From Setoptus koraiensis (Eukaryota; Arthropoda): a DNA stretch of 64,000 bases. Positions 1 to 9,781 of this stretch are shown in pieces. The position numbers and the translations under genes are program-made. How positions within the stretch are numbered: the first letter of the stretch is position 1; every line of letters starts with the position of its first letter. A model generated the notes under the pieces. That model saw nothing but the letters and a program-made list of their open reading frames with translations. It made no database searches and was not told where the DNA came from. The stretch spans positions 17,422,001-17,486,000 of the forward strand of contig CM106586.1 of the NCBI GenBank assembly GCA_048013815.1. Direction: 5' to 3'.

Positions 1-1740
1 TACGTAAAGTGCAACAGGAAAGTGAGCGAGTGTGTGTGTGTGTGTGTGCGCAACAGGATTTCTCTGCCTGCTCAAAGCGTGCGTGTGTGTGCGAGCCAAG
101 TGGAGCCCGACCGAACTGAAGCGGACCGAACTGAAGCGGACCGAACTGAAGCGAACCGAATGGTATCGAGCGACCAGCGACCAATTAATTGGGCAGAGGG
201 CCTGCAGAATGTGTGACACATGCAACATTAATTCATGGTGAGTTAGTGCTCAATCATCATATAGGGTGTTAAGAGCAAGCTGTCAAACTGAACTGTTTGT
301 GCCTGGCGTGCATGCCGGCGCACTTGGCCAACAGGCCATGTTGCACAAGTTGCCTAGATGGCGCATGCTGCACACAGTCGAGCGTGCACCCTGCACCGCA
401 CTAGCTGTGTGTATAGAACTTGTACAGGAGAAATGATGCGCACCACATCGGCGCAAGCTGCGCACGCAGGTCTGTGCCGAGCAGGGCGTCGCGTTTGATT
501 GGTGGACCAGCAGCAATTCGGTGCCCAGTGTTGCAGCATTTGAGGCCGCACTAATCCAGTCGAGTTTAATAGTGGTGCCAGACTGCGGCTGCTAAAGACT
601 GTAGCCTAGAGTGGAAACGTTCACTCATAAAATCAATTCAGTACAGTCGAGTGCAGCAAAGCAACGAGAGCGCCGCCGCGCGAGAGTGTGTGCTGGTGCA
701 AGGTGCTCGCAAGCTGCAGCACCAGTCTAGTCGCTGGCATCTAGTGCCAGTGCAGCACTTTATACTACAGTACAGTGCTAGTACAGTGTTTCTGCTGCGG
801 CAGTACCGCTTGCACGCTGCCGGCCGCGCTACAGCTACTTTTGGCGCAGCTTACTGTAGCTGCAGCAGCATCAGCATCAGCGAGCCTCCATTAGAGTGTA
901 TTAGTGTGCAGCTAGGCGAGCCGGCACTGTAGTTGTACGGTACGGCGTGTGCCTGCGTCGAGGTATCGCGGTGCCACTAGCACCGTGCTGGTGCCACAGT
1001 GCGGTGCAGCACTATGCTGCAGCGCACTGTATTAAAGAGTGCGCAAGTGTTGCTGTGCGATCGCTTGTACATCGCTGTATATTATGCAGCGCCGAATAGC
1101 GACGCACTGGCAGCGCGGCGGCCGTGCCGTCGTTGCCGGCGTCGCCGCTGCCAGCACAGTGGCCGGCAGCGGCGGCGACGACGACGAGCTTGCAGCATGC
1201 TGGTTTGCTAGCTATCGCCATCATGATCAATTGCTTTTACAGAAGTTGAGACTGTTGCTTCAATTGCTGTTCTGTTCATCCGCTGCGAACAGTAGTAACA
1301 GCAGCGGCGGCAGCGGCAGCGAAACTATGCCGTCGTCTGCTCGCTTACATGCTGCTTGCAGACTCAACTTGCAGCCTGTGTGTGTGTGTCGTCTCATCAC
1401 GCTTCACGGTGCGCTTGCAGCATTTCCATACTAGTCACCAGTTGCTGGTGCGGCGGCTGCTGCTGCAGCCGCTGCTGCTCTGGCAGCGCCACCATGAGCA
1501 TCGGCAGCAGACTTTAAAGACCACGACGACACTAACGCCACGCCGATCACCATCGGGCTGCCGGCTAAACAACCACCACCAATGTTGTCGGATGGCTGAC
1601 TGACTCACTGACTCACTGGCTGCTGTTGCTGGCTGCCGGCTGACGACGATGATGTTGAAAATCATCGCAATGGCAACAGCCTATGCGACTGTACTTTCCT
1701 ATGGCTTAACCATACGGTTTGTGTGATGATGATGATGCTA
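1..1740. other. GC-rich intergenic DNA, no gene recognised
   Basis: This stretch is rich in CAG/CTG, GTGCA and GCAC words and carries a (GT)n run near 30-50. Reading frames exist on both strands, but their translations are low in complexity, overlap one another and match no family I recognise. The composition resembles 5' leader or promoter-proximal DNA of a large developmental gene, but no splice-linked coding exon could be shown. It may belong to a gene outside the window. Confidence 0.5.
106..160. repeat. 15-bp minisatellite, about 3.5 copies
   Basis: The unit GCGGACCGAACTGAA is repeated head to tail. The copies at 121-135 and 136-150 are identical. The copy ending at 120 and the partial copy from 151 are slightly diverged. 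No coding role is apparent. Confidence 0.9.
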
Positions 1741-1745
1741 AAAGA

Positions 1746-1764
1746 AGAGAGAGAGAGAGAGAGA
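1746..1764. repeat. (GA)n microsatellite
   Basis: An uninterrupted GA dinucleotide run. A second similar run lies at 2324-2342. Confidence 0.9.
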
Positions 1765-1846
1765 AAATCAACCACTCTGGCCCATTTTAAAAAGCACCAT
1801 TTAATGCCAGTGTTTACAGTGCTTATACAACACAACAGCGCTGCCT

Positions 1847-1873
1847 GTACAAGTTGTACAGTACAACTTGTAC
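1847..1873. repeat. perfect 12-bp inverted repeat with 3-base loop
   Basis: The left arm GTACAAGTTGTA (1847-1858) is the exact reverse complement of the right arm TACAACTTGTAC (1862-1873), separated by CAG. It could form a tight hairpin or be a palindromic protein-binding site. Nothing around it indicates a terminator or a gene. Confidence 0.85.
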
Positions 1874-2323
1874 TGTACGACAGTCACTGTTGAACAGTGC
1901 GACGCACTCTGCGCACTCACACAAGCGCGCACACACACACATTTTGTGGTGCACAGTGCGCTGCTGCTGCTGCAACCGCGATTGCAGCCAAATGATTGCA
2001 CTAACGAGCGCACCGTCGAGTGCACTGTACGTATGTGAGCTGCACTGTAGCTTGTGTGAGCGCACCGAGAGCGAGAATGCAGCAGATATCGGCACAAGCA
2101 GCAAGTGCACAAGTGAAATAGTGAAACAGTGAAATAGAATTAGAATTGAAAATAGAAAGAAGGTACGTCGTGGAAAATATTCACAGAGAGCTCGCCCCCA
2201 CCCCGGTTTGTGTGACTCTCTTCCATCTTGAACGAACGAACGTCTGCTCATGCAAACACACACACAAACAAACACACATGCCTGTTCGTCTGTCCGTCCG
2301 TCCGTTTGTGAGCCGATGATATT

Positions 2324-2342
2324 GAGAGAGAGAGAGAGAGAG
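2324..2342. repeat. (GA)n microsatellite
   Basis: GA dinucleotide run within simple-repeat-rich DNA. Nearby are tandem GAAC/CCGA words at about 2228-2305 and 2490-2522. Confidence 0.9.
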
Positions 2343-2550
2343 AAAAAAACTAATGCAGCATAATCTAGCAAGAGATGGCAAGAAATTCCGACTCAAACTA
2401 GACTCCTCCCTTGCTTGCCATTAGAATCTTTCTTTCTCGTTAGATCAACTGTTGATCATAAACACAAAGCGAGCACGCCGAAAGAACTAACGAACGAACG
2501 ACCGACCGACCGACCAACCGACCAGTTTCAAGTCATTACTTATGGCTTAT

Positions 2551-2572
2551 CACACACACACACACACACACT
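2551..2572. repeat. (CA)n microsatellite
   Basis: About eleven CA dinucleotides in a row. A shorter interrupted CA run lies at about 2711-2736. Confidence 0.9.
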
Positions 2573-4004
2573 ATACTGTATAGCTTATAGCTTATAACGA
2601 GCACCACCGGAGTATTGGACGAACAAATATGGACAACAACAACAACAACCACTACATACGCTACATCAACAGGAGAGGAAAAATAAACTAACCATTTACC
2701 TAAGCATTTTGCACACACACACACAGACACACACACCGATTCAGCTAGCTCACACTATTCACAGCCAACGCACACACTGTCTGACAGATCATCTTGGCAG
2801 TCGACACCAGCACCGGCGGCTCACCTACGACGTCGCCGCCGCCGTTCCTTTTGCTCCCCATCTAATCACAACTATCAGCATACGTAGCTCGACCTCACTT
2901 CAACTAAATAGCAAATTTCGTTTCAATTATCATGTATTGCACGCCTCAAATATTTAACTTCCCTCTCTCTCTCTATCTCTCTGTCTGTGTGTCATGTAGC
3001 TACCATACAAACCATGCAAATCAATATCATACCCTCATCATACCATAAGCTACTTGTTATATTGTATATTGCCAGCCCACTACAATGCGTAGCCAGCAGT
3101 AAGCAGCCTTTTTGTCTGCTCAAAATCCAGTGGACCCAAAATTACGTTGCATCGCCGCGCCCAAACAAAAAATGACATCCATCATGACACTCGGACATCC
3201 TCGCGGGTCAATGCAACCTCACACTAACACCTCGTCTACTTGTCAACAACTAACACAAGCTATTCTTTCAACCAATATCCGCTCTCCACTCTAGGTGCAC
3301 AAACCCATTTTACGATAGCTACAAAAATATGTCATACACTGATGCAATGGATATCACCAATACTATTATTGCCAAGGCGATATTGTTGAGTCTCTAACCG
3401 ACACTATCGTATAAGCGTCGCAGAACCGGGTTTTCCATCTGATCTGACAGTGCAATTGAAAGCTGAGATCATTTAGAAAACCATTTTTGCCGCTAAACTC
3501 TGCCAATCCTCAATGCGACTGCCTTGAAAATATTTCCATTCTATCCCAGGATCGTTTCAAATGTATTCTTCTCTTTCTCTTAATCTTCGACATGGCTCCT
3601 TCTATTCATGGTGAAACATGGCAAGATGCCTCCCACTAAGAGCGCAAGGAAGAGGTCAAGCGAATTGTGAAGTTTTGATGCGGAAAATCACGCCTTTGCC
3701 TCATTATTATCAGTAGTGGATGAATCATAGACTATCGTTAGTAATACCGATCGGATCAAATTATCACTGTGGTACAGACACTTTGTCATAACCTCGATAA
3801 TTCCTCTTACCCAATGAAGTAGCACAACCTCGAATGTGACATGATTTACTATTAGATTGAGGACAATTTCTCAAGCCTATTCTTGAGACCTTCTTCCTAT
3901 AAAATTTCTAAGAATAAATGAAAATGATCAAGAAATCGGAATATCTCGCTAAGATGTTCTGGCAAAAAGACTAATCCAAAACTCTATACAGTGCAACGAT
4001 ATAT

Positions 4005-4010
4005 TTTATT
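4005..4010 (-). terminator. polyadenylation signal AATAAA
   Basis: The plus-strand TTTATT reads AATAAA on the minus strand, about 33 bases beyond the stop codon of the secreted TULIP-like gene. The position suits cleavage a little further on. Confidence 0.55.
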
Positions 4011-4042
4011 GAACAAATGCAACATTAATAATTGAGGTGTCA

Positions 4043-5433
4043 TCATACCACATTTAGCAGCGGAACATTTACATTAGCCAACATCTTGTTGATCATTTTG
4101 ACTGCATCCCCTTCAACCATTCTAAATGTTGGTTGAAGTTCTTCTTGATTATCATTTAGGTAGGAATTGATTAGCATGGAAAGTGACTGCGTCAGATTAC
4201 CTAGCCCTCTTATGACTACATGGACGCGACCTAGTCGGAACACTCTTATCCTATCCACCCTTTGCATAACTGGCTCCTCGCTGTCTTCCGGTTGAATGGC
4301 CTGACTAAACTGCGCTTGCACTTTAGGAGACAGCCTAGCCTCTAAGTCTCCGTCAAAGACCAATCTGTCACCATTTATGACACGATATTTATAAGCCACT
4401 CTCAATTCTTCCACCTCTATCGTGAGTCCGAGAGATATTGTTTCATTGCTGCAGAAGACCCATGCTGGTTTAGTTCTTTTGAATTTGTACGCCCTTGTGC
4501 CTTTACCTTCGTAGAGGAATATTTGTAGATTATAGTCTACCAGGTCTATTGTGGCATTAGGTAAAGTTATAGGCTCCATAGCTCTTACTATTCTTGTGCC
4601 AAATCTAAATAATTGATCGACATAATCATCTAATTCCTCTCCCTGACTGCAAGGAGTCTGCCTCTTAAACCTTTTCAGAGGTTTACTCGATGAAGTTCCC
4701 TCGGATTCATCTGCTTCCCTTTCAGACTCCTCGAATCGTCGATTGAACTCTAGTTCACTGAATTCTTCCTGGCTTGGTGACCTGCTTGATCGATTCTTAA
4801 CTAATTGCGATTTCTGTGCAGCTTTAGCCTCAGGGGTCTTGTGTATCTTAAGTAGAACTTTCGAAGACGCACCACCTGTTGCTCTACCTAGTGCCGACTG
4901 AAGATAACTTCCGAAGTTTATATCAGGTAACTGCAAATTTAAATCTTGCGAAAATTGCAATGGTATTGTCTTCAACAGTTCTGTCTCATTGTACTTTTTG
5001 TGTTTTTTCGTTTGTGTTTTTGGTTTGCTTTTATTGGTGAGACCTGAATGAGTTTATAGAAATTTACCAAGTTGGGGAGAAAGTTGTGTGTTGCAGATCA
5101 TTCAATTAAGACTTAGTAGAATTGACTAGGATCAAGAGAGTCCATGCTTGCTATGAAAGTGTTGTGATAATACAAATTTTTATTGTCAAATCACTTATCG
5201 GTTCAGTGTAAGTAGCGTTGCTGAAGATATTTACCTTGCTTTTGATGCACATTGTCAGCATTTTGGTTGGTAGAATCGGAAGTTCTTGAGATTTGTTGTT
5301 GTTTATTTGTTAACGCTTTGTCTTGAGCGATTTGCTTTGTTGTATCATGTTTATCGGAACATGTACAGTAGTCGATAATTAACGAACTCGCGAGAAGAAA
5401 TGAGATTGTCAGATATGTTTTGTTGTGCAGCAT
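4043..5433 (-). CDS. Secreted protein, TULIP/mite group-7 allergen-like (two exons)
   Basis: Exon 1 is 5235-5433 and exon 2 is 4043-5043. The intron begins GTAAAT and ends TTCAG, and the join keeps frame (phase 1), giving 399 residues. Residues 1-26 form a signal peptide with a hydrophobic core (ISFLLASSLIIDY). A hydrophilic Lys/Ser-rich stretch follows, with a basic KRFKR site at about 190-194 that suits furin-type cleavage. The remaining 200 residues begin with a Cys, continue with an amphipathic helix (ELDDYVDQLFRFGTRIV), then beta-rich sequence with a second Cys, and end in a long amphipathic helix. This order resembles the JHBP/group-7 allergen branch of lipid-binding TULIP proteins. The gene structure is well supported; the family is tentative. 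The start ATG at 5433 is chosen for the signal peptide. Confidence 0.6.
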
Positions 5434-6570
5434 GATCGAAACTTTACCACTATGGCGCCAGTCTATCGGTAAAATCTCTTAAGATGATAGTAATTCGAAA
5501 CTGATATTTTTTTTTCTTATAAGAGCGGCCAGAGAGGAACTAATGCATTTGATAACAACTTTCGCTGAACCTACAGGAGTGTCTCACGATGAATCACTGT
5601 ACTTGCATCAGATTTGCATCCTTATATCGACTCGAATGTCTTCAAATCACTTTTGAACTTTCACTCGGAGATACTCTTCCCTGTTTGGCCTATACCACTA
5701 AATTGCATACCCTCAAGTCTAACAATATTTTCGCGACGAAGAATGAACAAAAATCAGACAACGCAGCAAACATGGAAGAAACCTGGTAGAACTGTGTCCA
5801 TATTCTACTTAAACTGCGAGAAAAATCTGAAGAATATTACTCTTAGAAGAACAAGAAGAAGAAAAAGCTCCAGTCTTCTTCAAGTTGATTAACCGGGCTT
5901 ACATCATAACGAAGATATGCCATAAGCAATTGTCTGTGTTTAAGCTTTGCATCCAAGTAAAGATGTGCCACCTTGTTCATGTTGACTGTATGTATGTTGT
6001 TGTTATTATTAATACAAAGAAGAGAAATACTATACTACCTTTCCGATAACAACAACTAACTACAAAAACAACTACCATTAGCAGCAACAAACGAAGTATT
6101 TCGATGGATGCACAGGATTAGTTGTGCAAACCATCAAGTTTCACTCTCCCTTTCTTTTCACTTGGATGAGTAGAAGGAAGCTGATTTCACTTTCCTGATT
6201 ACATAAGTAGTGACACAGACTCAAAGAAATGTCGATTCGGAATAAGTTAGATTTCTAAATCGGTCCAGGTCTGAAGACAATTTCTTCTTTAATATAATCG
6301 CAAATGAGTTTAGATAGAGAAGGCGTTCGTATCTACATTGAAAGATCTCACAGCGGTTGCTAGTTTTAATGTGGAAAAGTCATGAAATGTTGATAATAGA
6401 CTTACAATGAAACATTTATCATAGTCGTCATAATCTTCAGATCAGATGATAGTTTGATTTACTTGTGAACCATTATTGCTTTGAAAGACTGCTTTTTCAG
6501 AAATAAATGATGTAGTTTCGAGCTCAGACCTGAGCCAGTTAAAATTGTAAAACAGGTAACTCTTACTATC
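5434..6570. other. Intergenic DNA, no gene recognised
   Basis: This AT-leaning sequence lies upstream of the secreted-protein gene and before the inverted duplication. Two overlapping frames at 5589-5892 on the plus strand have no recognisable content and are probably chance. The first few hundred bases presumably hold the promoter of the secreted-protein gene; no core element can be called with confidence. Confidence 0.5.
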
Positions 6571-6587
6571 AACTCGCAATATGCAGG

Positions 6588-6763
6588 CTGAATGCACGAC
6601 TTATGGCGAAGCTGATACCTACACAAAAATGAATATAAATGTCGTGAATATGGCCTCTATGAAACCTCGATTAGACGCCGATACTGCATCCACAAAGGAA
6701 GCTGCAAATGATGCCCAAATTGCTGGCTCGGAGGCACAAAGAATTGACCAAAGATCTGAGTAA
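6588..6763 (+). pseudogene. ATP synthase subunit e pseudogene fragment
   Basis: Read on the plus strand, this matches codons from about residue 26 to the end of the intact subunit e gene at 9530-9781. Shared peptides include SMKP and ADDAQIA/NDAQIA. In the parental frame there is an in-frame TGA at 6613-6615, and the frame shifts by a small deletion just before the SMKP codons near 6658. The first 25 codons and any promoter are missing, so it cannot make a working subunit e. Confidence 0.85.
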
Positions 6764-6809
6764 GGCGTAGGAGGAAAGTAGAAGTTTTTAGCTTTATTAA
6801 TCAATAAAA

Positions 6810-7325
6810 CTAAAAACTCAGTTTATTTGTGACAACTGTTGTTAATTTATCTATACATTGGCTTCGTAGGAGTTCCTTCACCTCGAACTCCATTGATTCT
6901 CCAAAACGAATGGAACAGCTACGGCTGTTTAACACTATTTTGTATTTGTTCAAAATGGCTTCACAATTTCGCATTCGAGCAATAGATTGACGCGTTGAGA
7001 GAGATACTGGCTCTAAACTGAGATCAAAACCATATTCTATTCCTTCGCTCGTTCTTGCAGGAGATATTCGAACCAGGCCATCGTTAGCTAAAATAATATG
7101 CAAACCCAATGATGGTAGATTGTGAAAATGAGTCTTGCGTCGCTCTATAAGAGAAGGTGCCACCTCTACAATCACACCTTGACCTATGCAACCGTATCTA
7201 AGGCTCCTTGTGTGTAATGACAAGGCACCATCTTGGAATACAGAGTGAACTTCAGCTATGATCATATTACATTCTTCTAAAAAGGTTTTCACAAGTATCA
7301 AAGTTTCAACTGTCCTTTCTCTTGG
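6810..7325 (-). pseudogene. Rrp4 (EXOSC2) partial copy, C-terminal half
   Basis: On the minus strand, about 165 codons match residues 115-284 of the intact Rrp4 at 8629-9483. Runs such as LSLHTRSLRYG, ERRKTHFHNLPSLGLHII and LEPVSLSTRQSIARMRNC are identical or nearly so. The N-terminal domain and most of the S1 domain are absent; the KH-like domain remains. Within the KH part a conserved Trp is Arg (LVWIS to LVRIS) and other changes are scattered. The reading frame is still free of stops, which means the copy is young or, less likely, under constraint. There is no start codon or promoter of its own: it begins inside the Lem2 3' end and shares its strand, so it could be transcribed as Lem2 3' UTR. 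Confidence 0.8.
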
Positions 7326-8091
7326 TATCTGTGCCAACCCACTTCCAGGCACGATAATCTTCTCCGTCAATATTCACGAGCTCTACTTTAACACGAGATT
7401 CATGCTCCTCAATAAATCTTACTGTTTTATCCCAGAGATTAATCATTTTAGTGGTCTTTCTTTCGCTTGGTGACATCAGTGTATCTCGTATGTGCAAGAC
7501 AGGCATTAAACGCGGATTGTCCGGAGATTGAAGGAGCTCGAGGATCTTCTCAACCATCTCGTAAACTCTCTCTGATTCTTGGTGGCGTCGTTTATGAAGA
7601 TATTTTACAAATCTATACAAGCCATAAATGATTATCGGAAAGAAAGCTAACGCAATGACTCTTCTGAATGCATACTTAAATGTTTGCATCAATAGAAATT
7701 CTTCTGGAAATCTAGAGTAGGCATACAATGAAAATATGCCCACGAAAAATGATACAATAACTATCAGTATGGCCTTAGAAATATGGTTTGGTTCAACATC
7801 ATCGCAAATAATAGGAGCCTTTGTTACTGGTGCCTGAGTCAAAATGTGTCCAGGGTGAGTATCACTTGTTTTGAGAGGTTTTGGTAGTTGCTGTTGTTGT
7901 TGCTCTTGCTCTTGTTGACGATGTAGATGCCGCATTTGTTTTTGGGCTGCTAGTAGAGCTTGATATTTTTTTCTGTAAACATCCCTTGTGGTGCTGGTAA
8001 GTGGTCCCACCTCTTGGCCCAAAGCTTCTAGAGCGACACGAAGCTCCTGATCGGTGAGCTCGCCGGACAGAGTGACGGTTGATTCAGTCAT
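7306..8091 (-). CDS. LEMD2: LEM2-type inner nuclear membrane protein
   Basis: This is a 261-residue single-exon protein. Residues 9-48 form a LEM domain (ELTDQELRVALEALG and DVYRKKY), which binds BAF on chromatin. Residues 55-70 are Gln-rich. Two membrane spans lie at about 106-125 and 144-162, and residues 170-252 form the MAN1/Src1 C-terminal winged-helix domain (VLHIRDTL, FIEEHESRV, WKW). In the family this protein tethers chromatin at the nuclear envelope and recruits ESCRT machinery for envelope sealing. Human LEMD2 is about 500 residues; here the linker and the loop between the spans (about 20 residues) are very short. The last codons and the stop lie at the break of the inverted Rrp4 duplication, so the natural end may have been replaced. 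It shares a divergent promoter with Rrp4. Confidence 0.88.
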   Translation of the reverse strand: MTESTVTLSGELTDQELRVALEALGQEVGPLTSTTRDVYRKKYQALLAAQKQMRHLHRQQEQEQQQQQLPKPLKTSDTHPGHILTQAPVTKAPIICDDVEPNHISKAILIVIVSFFVGIFSLYAYSRFPEEFLLMQTFKYAFRRVIALAFFPIIIYGLYRFVKYLHKRRHQESERVYEMVEKILELLQSPDNPRLMPVLHIRDTLMSPSERKTTKMINLWDKTVRFIEEHESRVKVELVNIDGEDYRAWKWVGTDTKRKDS

Positions 8092-8628
8092 GGTTAATAT
8101 GAATTATTATTTTGATTGAGGCTGTGATACTAATGTGGTTCAATTGTGAAATATTATCACGTTTTTTATATTTTCTTCAACGGCAAAATCGAACCTTGTA
8201 ATGAATAGGCTAAATGGCCACTTTCGTACGCATGGCGCGATTATTCGAAAAACAGACAATCGATACTGTGAATATCATTCTGTAGATGATATCCACAAAA
8301 TGAAGGGGATATGAATATGTACAATTGGTGCTATTACAAGGATTATACCCCCTGCGCGAATTTTTTGAGCAAATTCGCAACAGACGCAACACACGACAAG
8401 TTTACAATTAATATCCCCATTCACATGTGGATATAATATACTGGTAGCGGTATTGATAATGTTTTTTCATGCAAAATCACTACACCACGCGTATGAAACA
8501 TCTCTTCGCCTCAAGATTTGATCTTGAAGTCAAAAAAATTGGAAGCGTGACAAATTTTTGCAATTGGACTGCATCTGCAATCGGGTGAACATTACCGTAC
8601 TTGGTCATATCCACAATATTAATCAGCC
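8092..8628. promoter_or_regulatory. Shared divergent promoter region of Lem2 and Rrp4
   Basis: The 537 bases between two divergently transcribed start codons must hold both promoters. The sequence is AT-leaning. No TATA box or named site can be assigned with confidence. Confidence 0.5.
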
Positions 8629-9483
8629 ATGGAGCAGGAGGACGACATGGACTATCAGGAAGAATTTACCACCCACATTTGTCTGCCCGGCGATCTCATC
8701 ACTAACATACCGGGATACATGCGCGGCCATGGAACTTTTTCAGGACCGGAGGGACAACTCATTTCGACAGTCGGAGGAAGAGTTGAACGCATAAACAAAT
8801 TAGTCAGCGTACACGCTCCAAGAGCCAGATTTGTTGGTGAGACAGGTGACGTTGTAGTTGGACGTATTATCGAGGTTCAAGTGGGACTGAAGAGGTGGAA
8901 AGTTGAAACTAACTCACGACTAGACTCCGTATTGCTTTTAGCTTCTATAAATTTACCAGGAGGCGAATTGAGACGAAAAACAATTGAAGATGAACTAATG
9001 ATGAGAAGCTTTTTTAAAGAAGGTGACTTGATTGTGGCCGAAGTTCAATCTGTATTCCAGGATGGTGCCTTGTCATTACACACAAGGAGCCTTAGATATG
9101 GTCGCATAGGTCAAGGTGTACTTATAAAAGTGGCACCTTCTCTTATAGAGCGACGCAAGACTCATTTTCACAATCTACCATCATTGGGATTGCATATTAT
9201 TTTAGCTAACAATGGCCTGGTTTGGATATCCCCTCCAAGAACAAGCGAGGAGGTAGAATACGGTTTTGATCTCAGTTTAGAGCCAGTATCTCTCTCAACG
9301 CGTCAATCTATTGCTCGAATGCGAAATTGTGTAGCTATATTAAGCAAAGGCAAAATAATGTTAAACAGCCGTAGCTGTTCCATTTGTTTTGAGGAATCAA
9401 TGGAGTTCGAGGTGAAGGAACTTCTAAGAAGCCAATGTATAGAGAAATTAACAAGGGTTGTCTCGAATAAACTGAATTCATAG
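8629..9483 (+). CDS. EXOSC2: RNA exosome subunit Rrp4
   Basis: This is a single-exon protein of 284 residues, close to the human length of about 293. It is one of the three S1/KH cap subunits of the nuclear and cytoplasmic RNA exosome, which performs 3'-5' RNA decay and rRNA processing. The N-terminal domain holds CLPGDLIT and GYMRGHGT (18-36). The S1 domain (about 70-155) contains GETGDVVVGRI, KRWKVETNSRLDSVLLL and NLPGGELRRKT, all family hallmarks. The KH domain (about 165-240) contains KTHFHNLP and LANNGLVWI. The start is the ATG in a good context (GCCATGG). It is convergent with the subunit e gene, with 46 bases between their stop codons, and divergent from Lem2. Its 3' half is the source of the inverted copy at 6.8-7.3 kb. 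Confidence 0.96.
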   Translation: MEQEDDMDYQEEFTTHICLPGDLITNIPGYMRGHGTFSGPEGQLISTVGGRVERINKLVSVHAPRARFVGETGDVVVGRIIEVQVGLKRWKVETNSRLDSVLLLASINLPGGELRRKTIEDELMMRSFFKEGDLIVAEVQSVFQDGALSLHTRSLRYGRIGQGVLIKVAPSLIERRKTHFHNLPSLGLHIILANNGLVWISPPRTSEEVEYGFDLSLEPVSLSTRQSIARMRNCVAILSKGKIMLNSRSCSICFEESMEFEVKELLRSQCIEKLTRVVSNKLNS

Positions 9484-9710
9484 TTTTATTGACTATTAAC
9501 GCTAACGATTTCTACATTCCTCCTACGTCTTACTTAGATCTAATATCAATTCCTTGAGCCAATAAATCGGCAATTTGAGCGTCATCGGCAACCTTCTTCT
9601 TGGCTGCAGCCTCGGCATCCCATTGAGGTTTCATGGAGAGCAGATATGCACGGTATTTCTCTTCTTTTCTGTGTAGGTATCCCCATCTCCATGACCCGTA
9701 CATTATACCT
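8985..9710. repeat. Parental copy of the inverted duplication
   Basis: This segment covers the second half of Rrp4, the 46-base convergent spacer and the C-terminal part of the subunit e gene. It is repeated in inverted orientation at 6575-7325. Both genes are intact here and broken there, so this copy is taken as the source. Confidence 0.88.
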
Positions 9711-9781
9711 AGGCCCAATAGAGACCAACGACAAAATTTTATGAAGGGGGAAACCCTGACGGGAGTCAATAATTCAGCCAT
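9530..9781 (-). CDS. ATP5ME: ATP synthase membrane subunit e
   Basis: This is an 83-residue single-exon protein of normal family length. Subunit e sits in the Fo part of mitochondrial ATP synthase and helps form dimers that shape cristae. The N-terminal part has VSPFIKFCRWSLLGLGIMYG, a membrane helix carrying the glycine pattern typical of the family. It is followed by an aromatic/basic segment (SWRWGYLHRKEEKYR) and an acidic/basic Ala-rich helix ending DIRSK. The C-terminal two thirds are duplicated at 6588-6763. Confidence 0.9.
   Translation of the reverse strand: MAELLTPVRVSPFIKFCRWSLLGLGIMYGSWRWGYLHRKEEKYRAYLLSMKPQWDAEAAAKKKVADDAQIADLLAQGIDIRSK

Larger units (their letters stand above)
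1765..4004. other. Intergenic DNA, no gene recognised
   Basis: Up to about 3000 this is simple-repeat-rich (CA, GA, GAAC and CTCT runs). From about 3300 to 4000 it is ordinary AT-leaning DNA. No reading frame has domain-like content and no splice-linked exon chain was found. The last part is the 3' flank of the secreted-protein gene read on the minus strand. Confidence 0.5.
6575..7325. repeat. Inverted partial duplication of the Rrp4 / ATP synthase subunit e 3' region
   Basis: This block matches, in opposite orientation, the stretch at about 8985-9710 that holds the second half of Rrp4, the short intergenic spacer and the second half of the subunit e gene. Collinear similarity runs through both coding parts and through the spacer, where a CTCCTACG-type word and a CAATAAAAC word are conserved. 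The shared spacer shows a single DNA-level duplication, not two retrocopies. The left break is gradual near 6575-6590. The right break is within or next to the Lem2 stop codon. Confidence 0.9.

Noticed and set aside
1012..1665. Overlapping Arg/Ala/Cys-rich frames on both strands
   Set aside because: They come from GC-rich trinucleotide DNA, overlap on opposite strands and have no conserved segments or splice partners.
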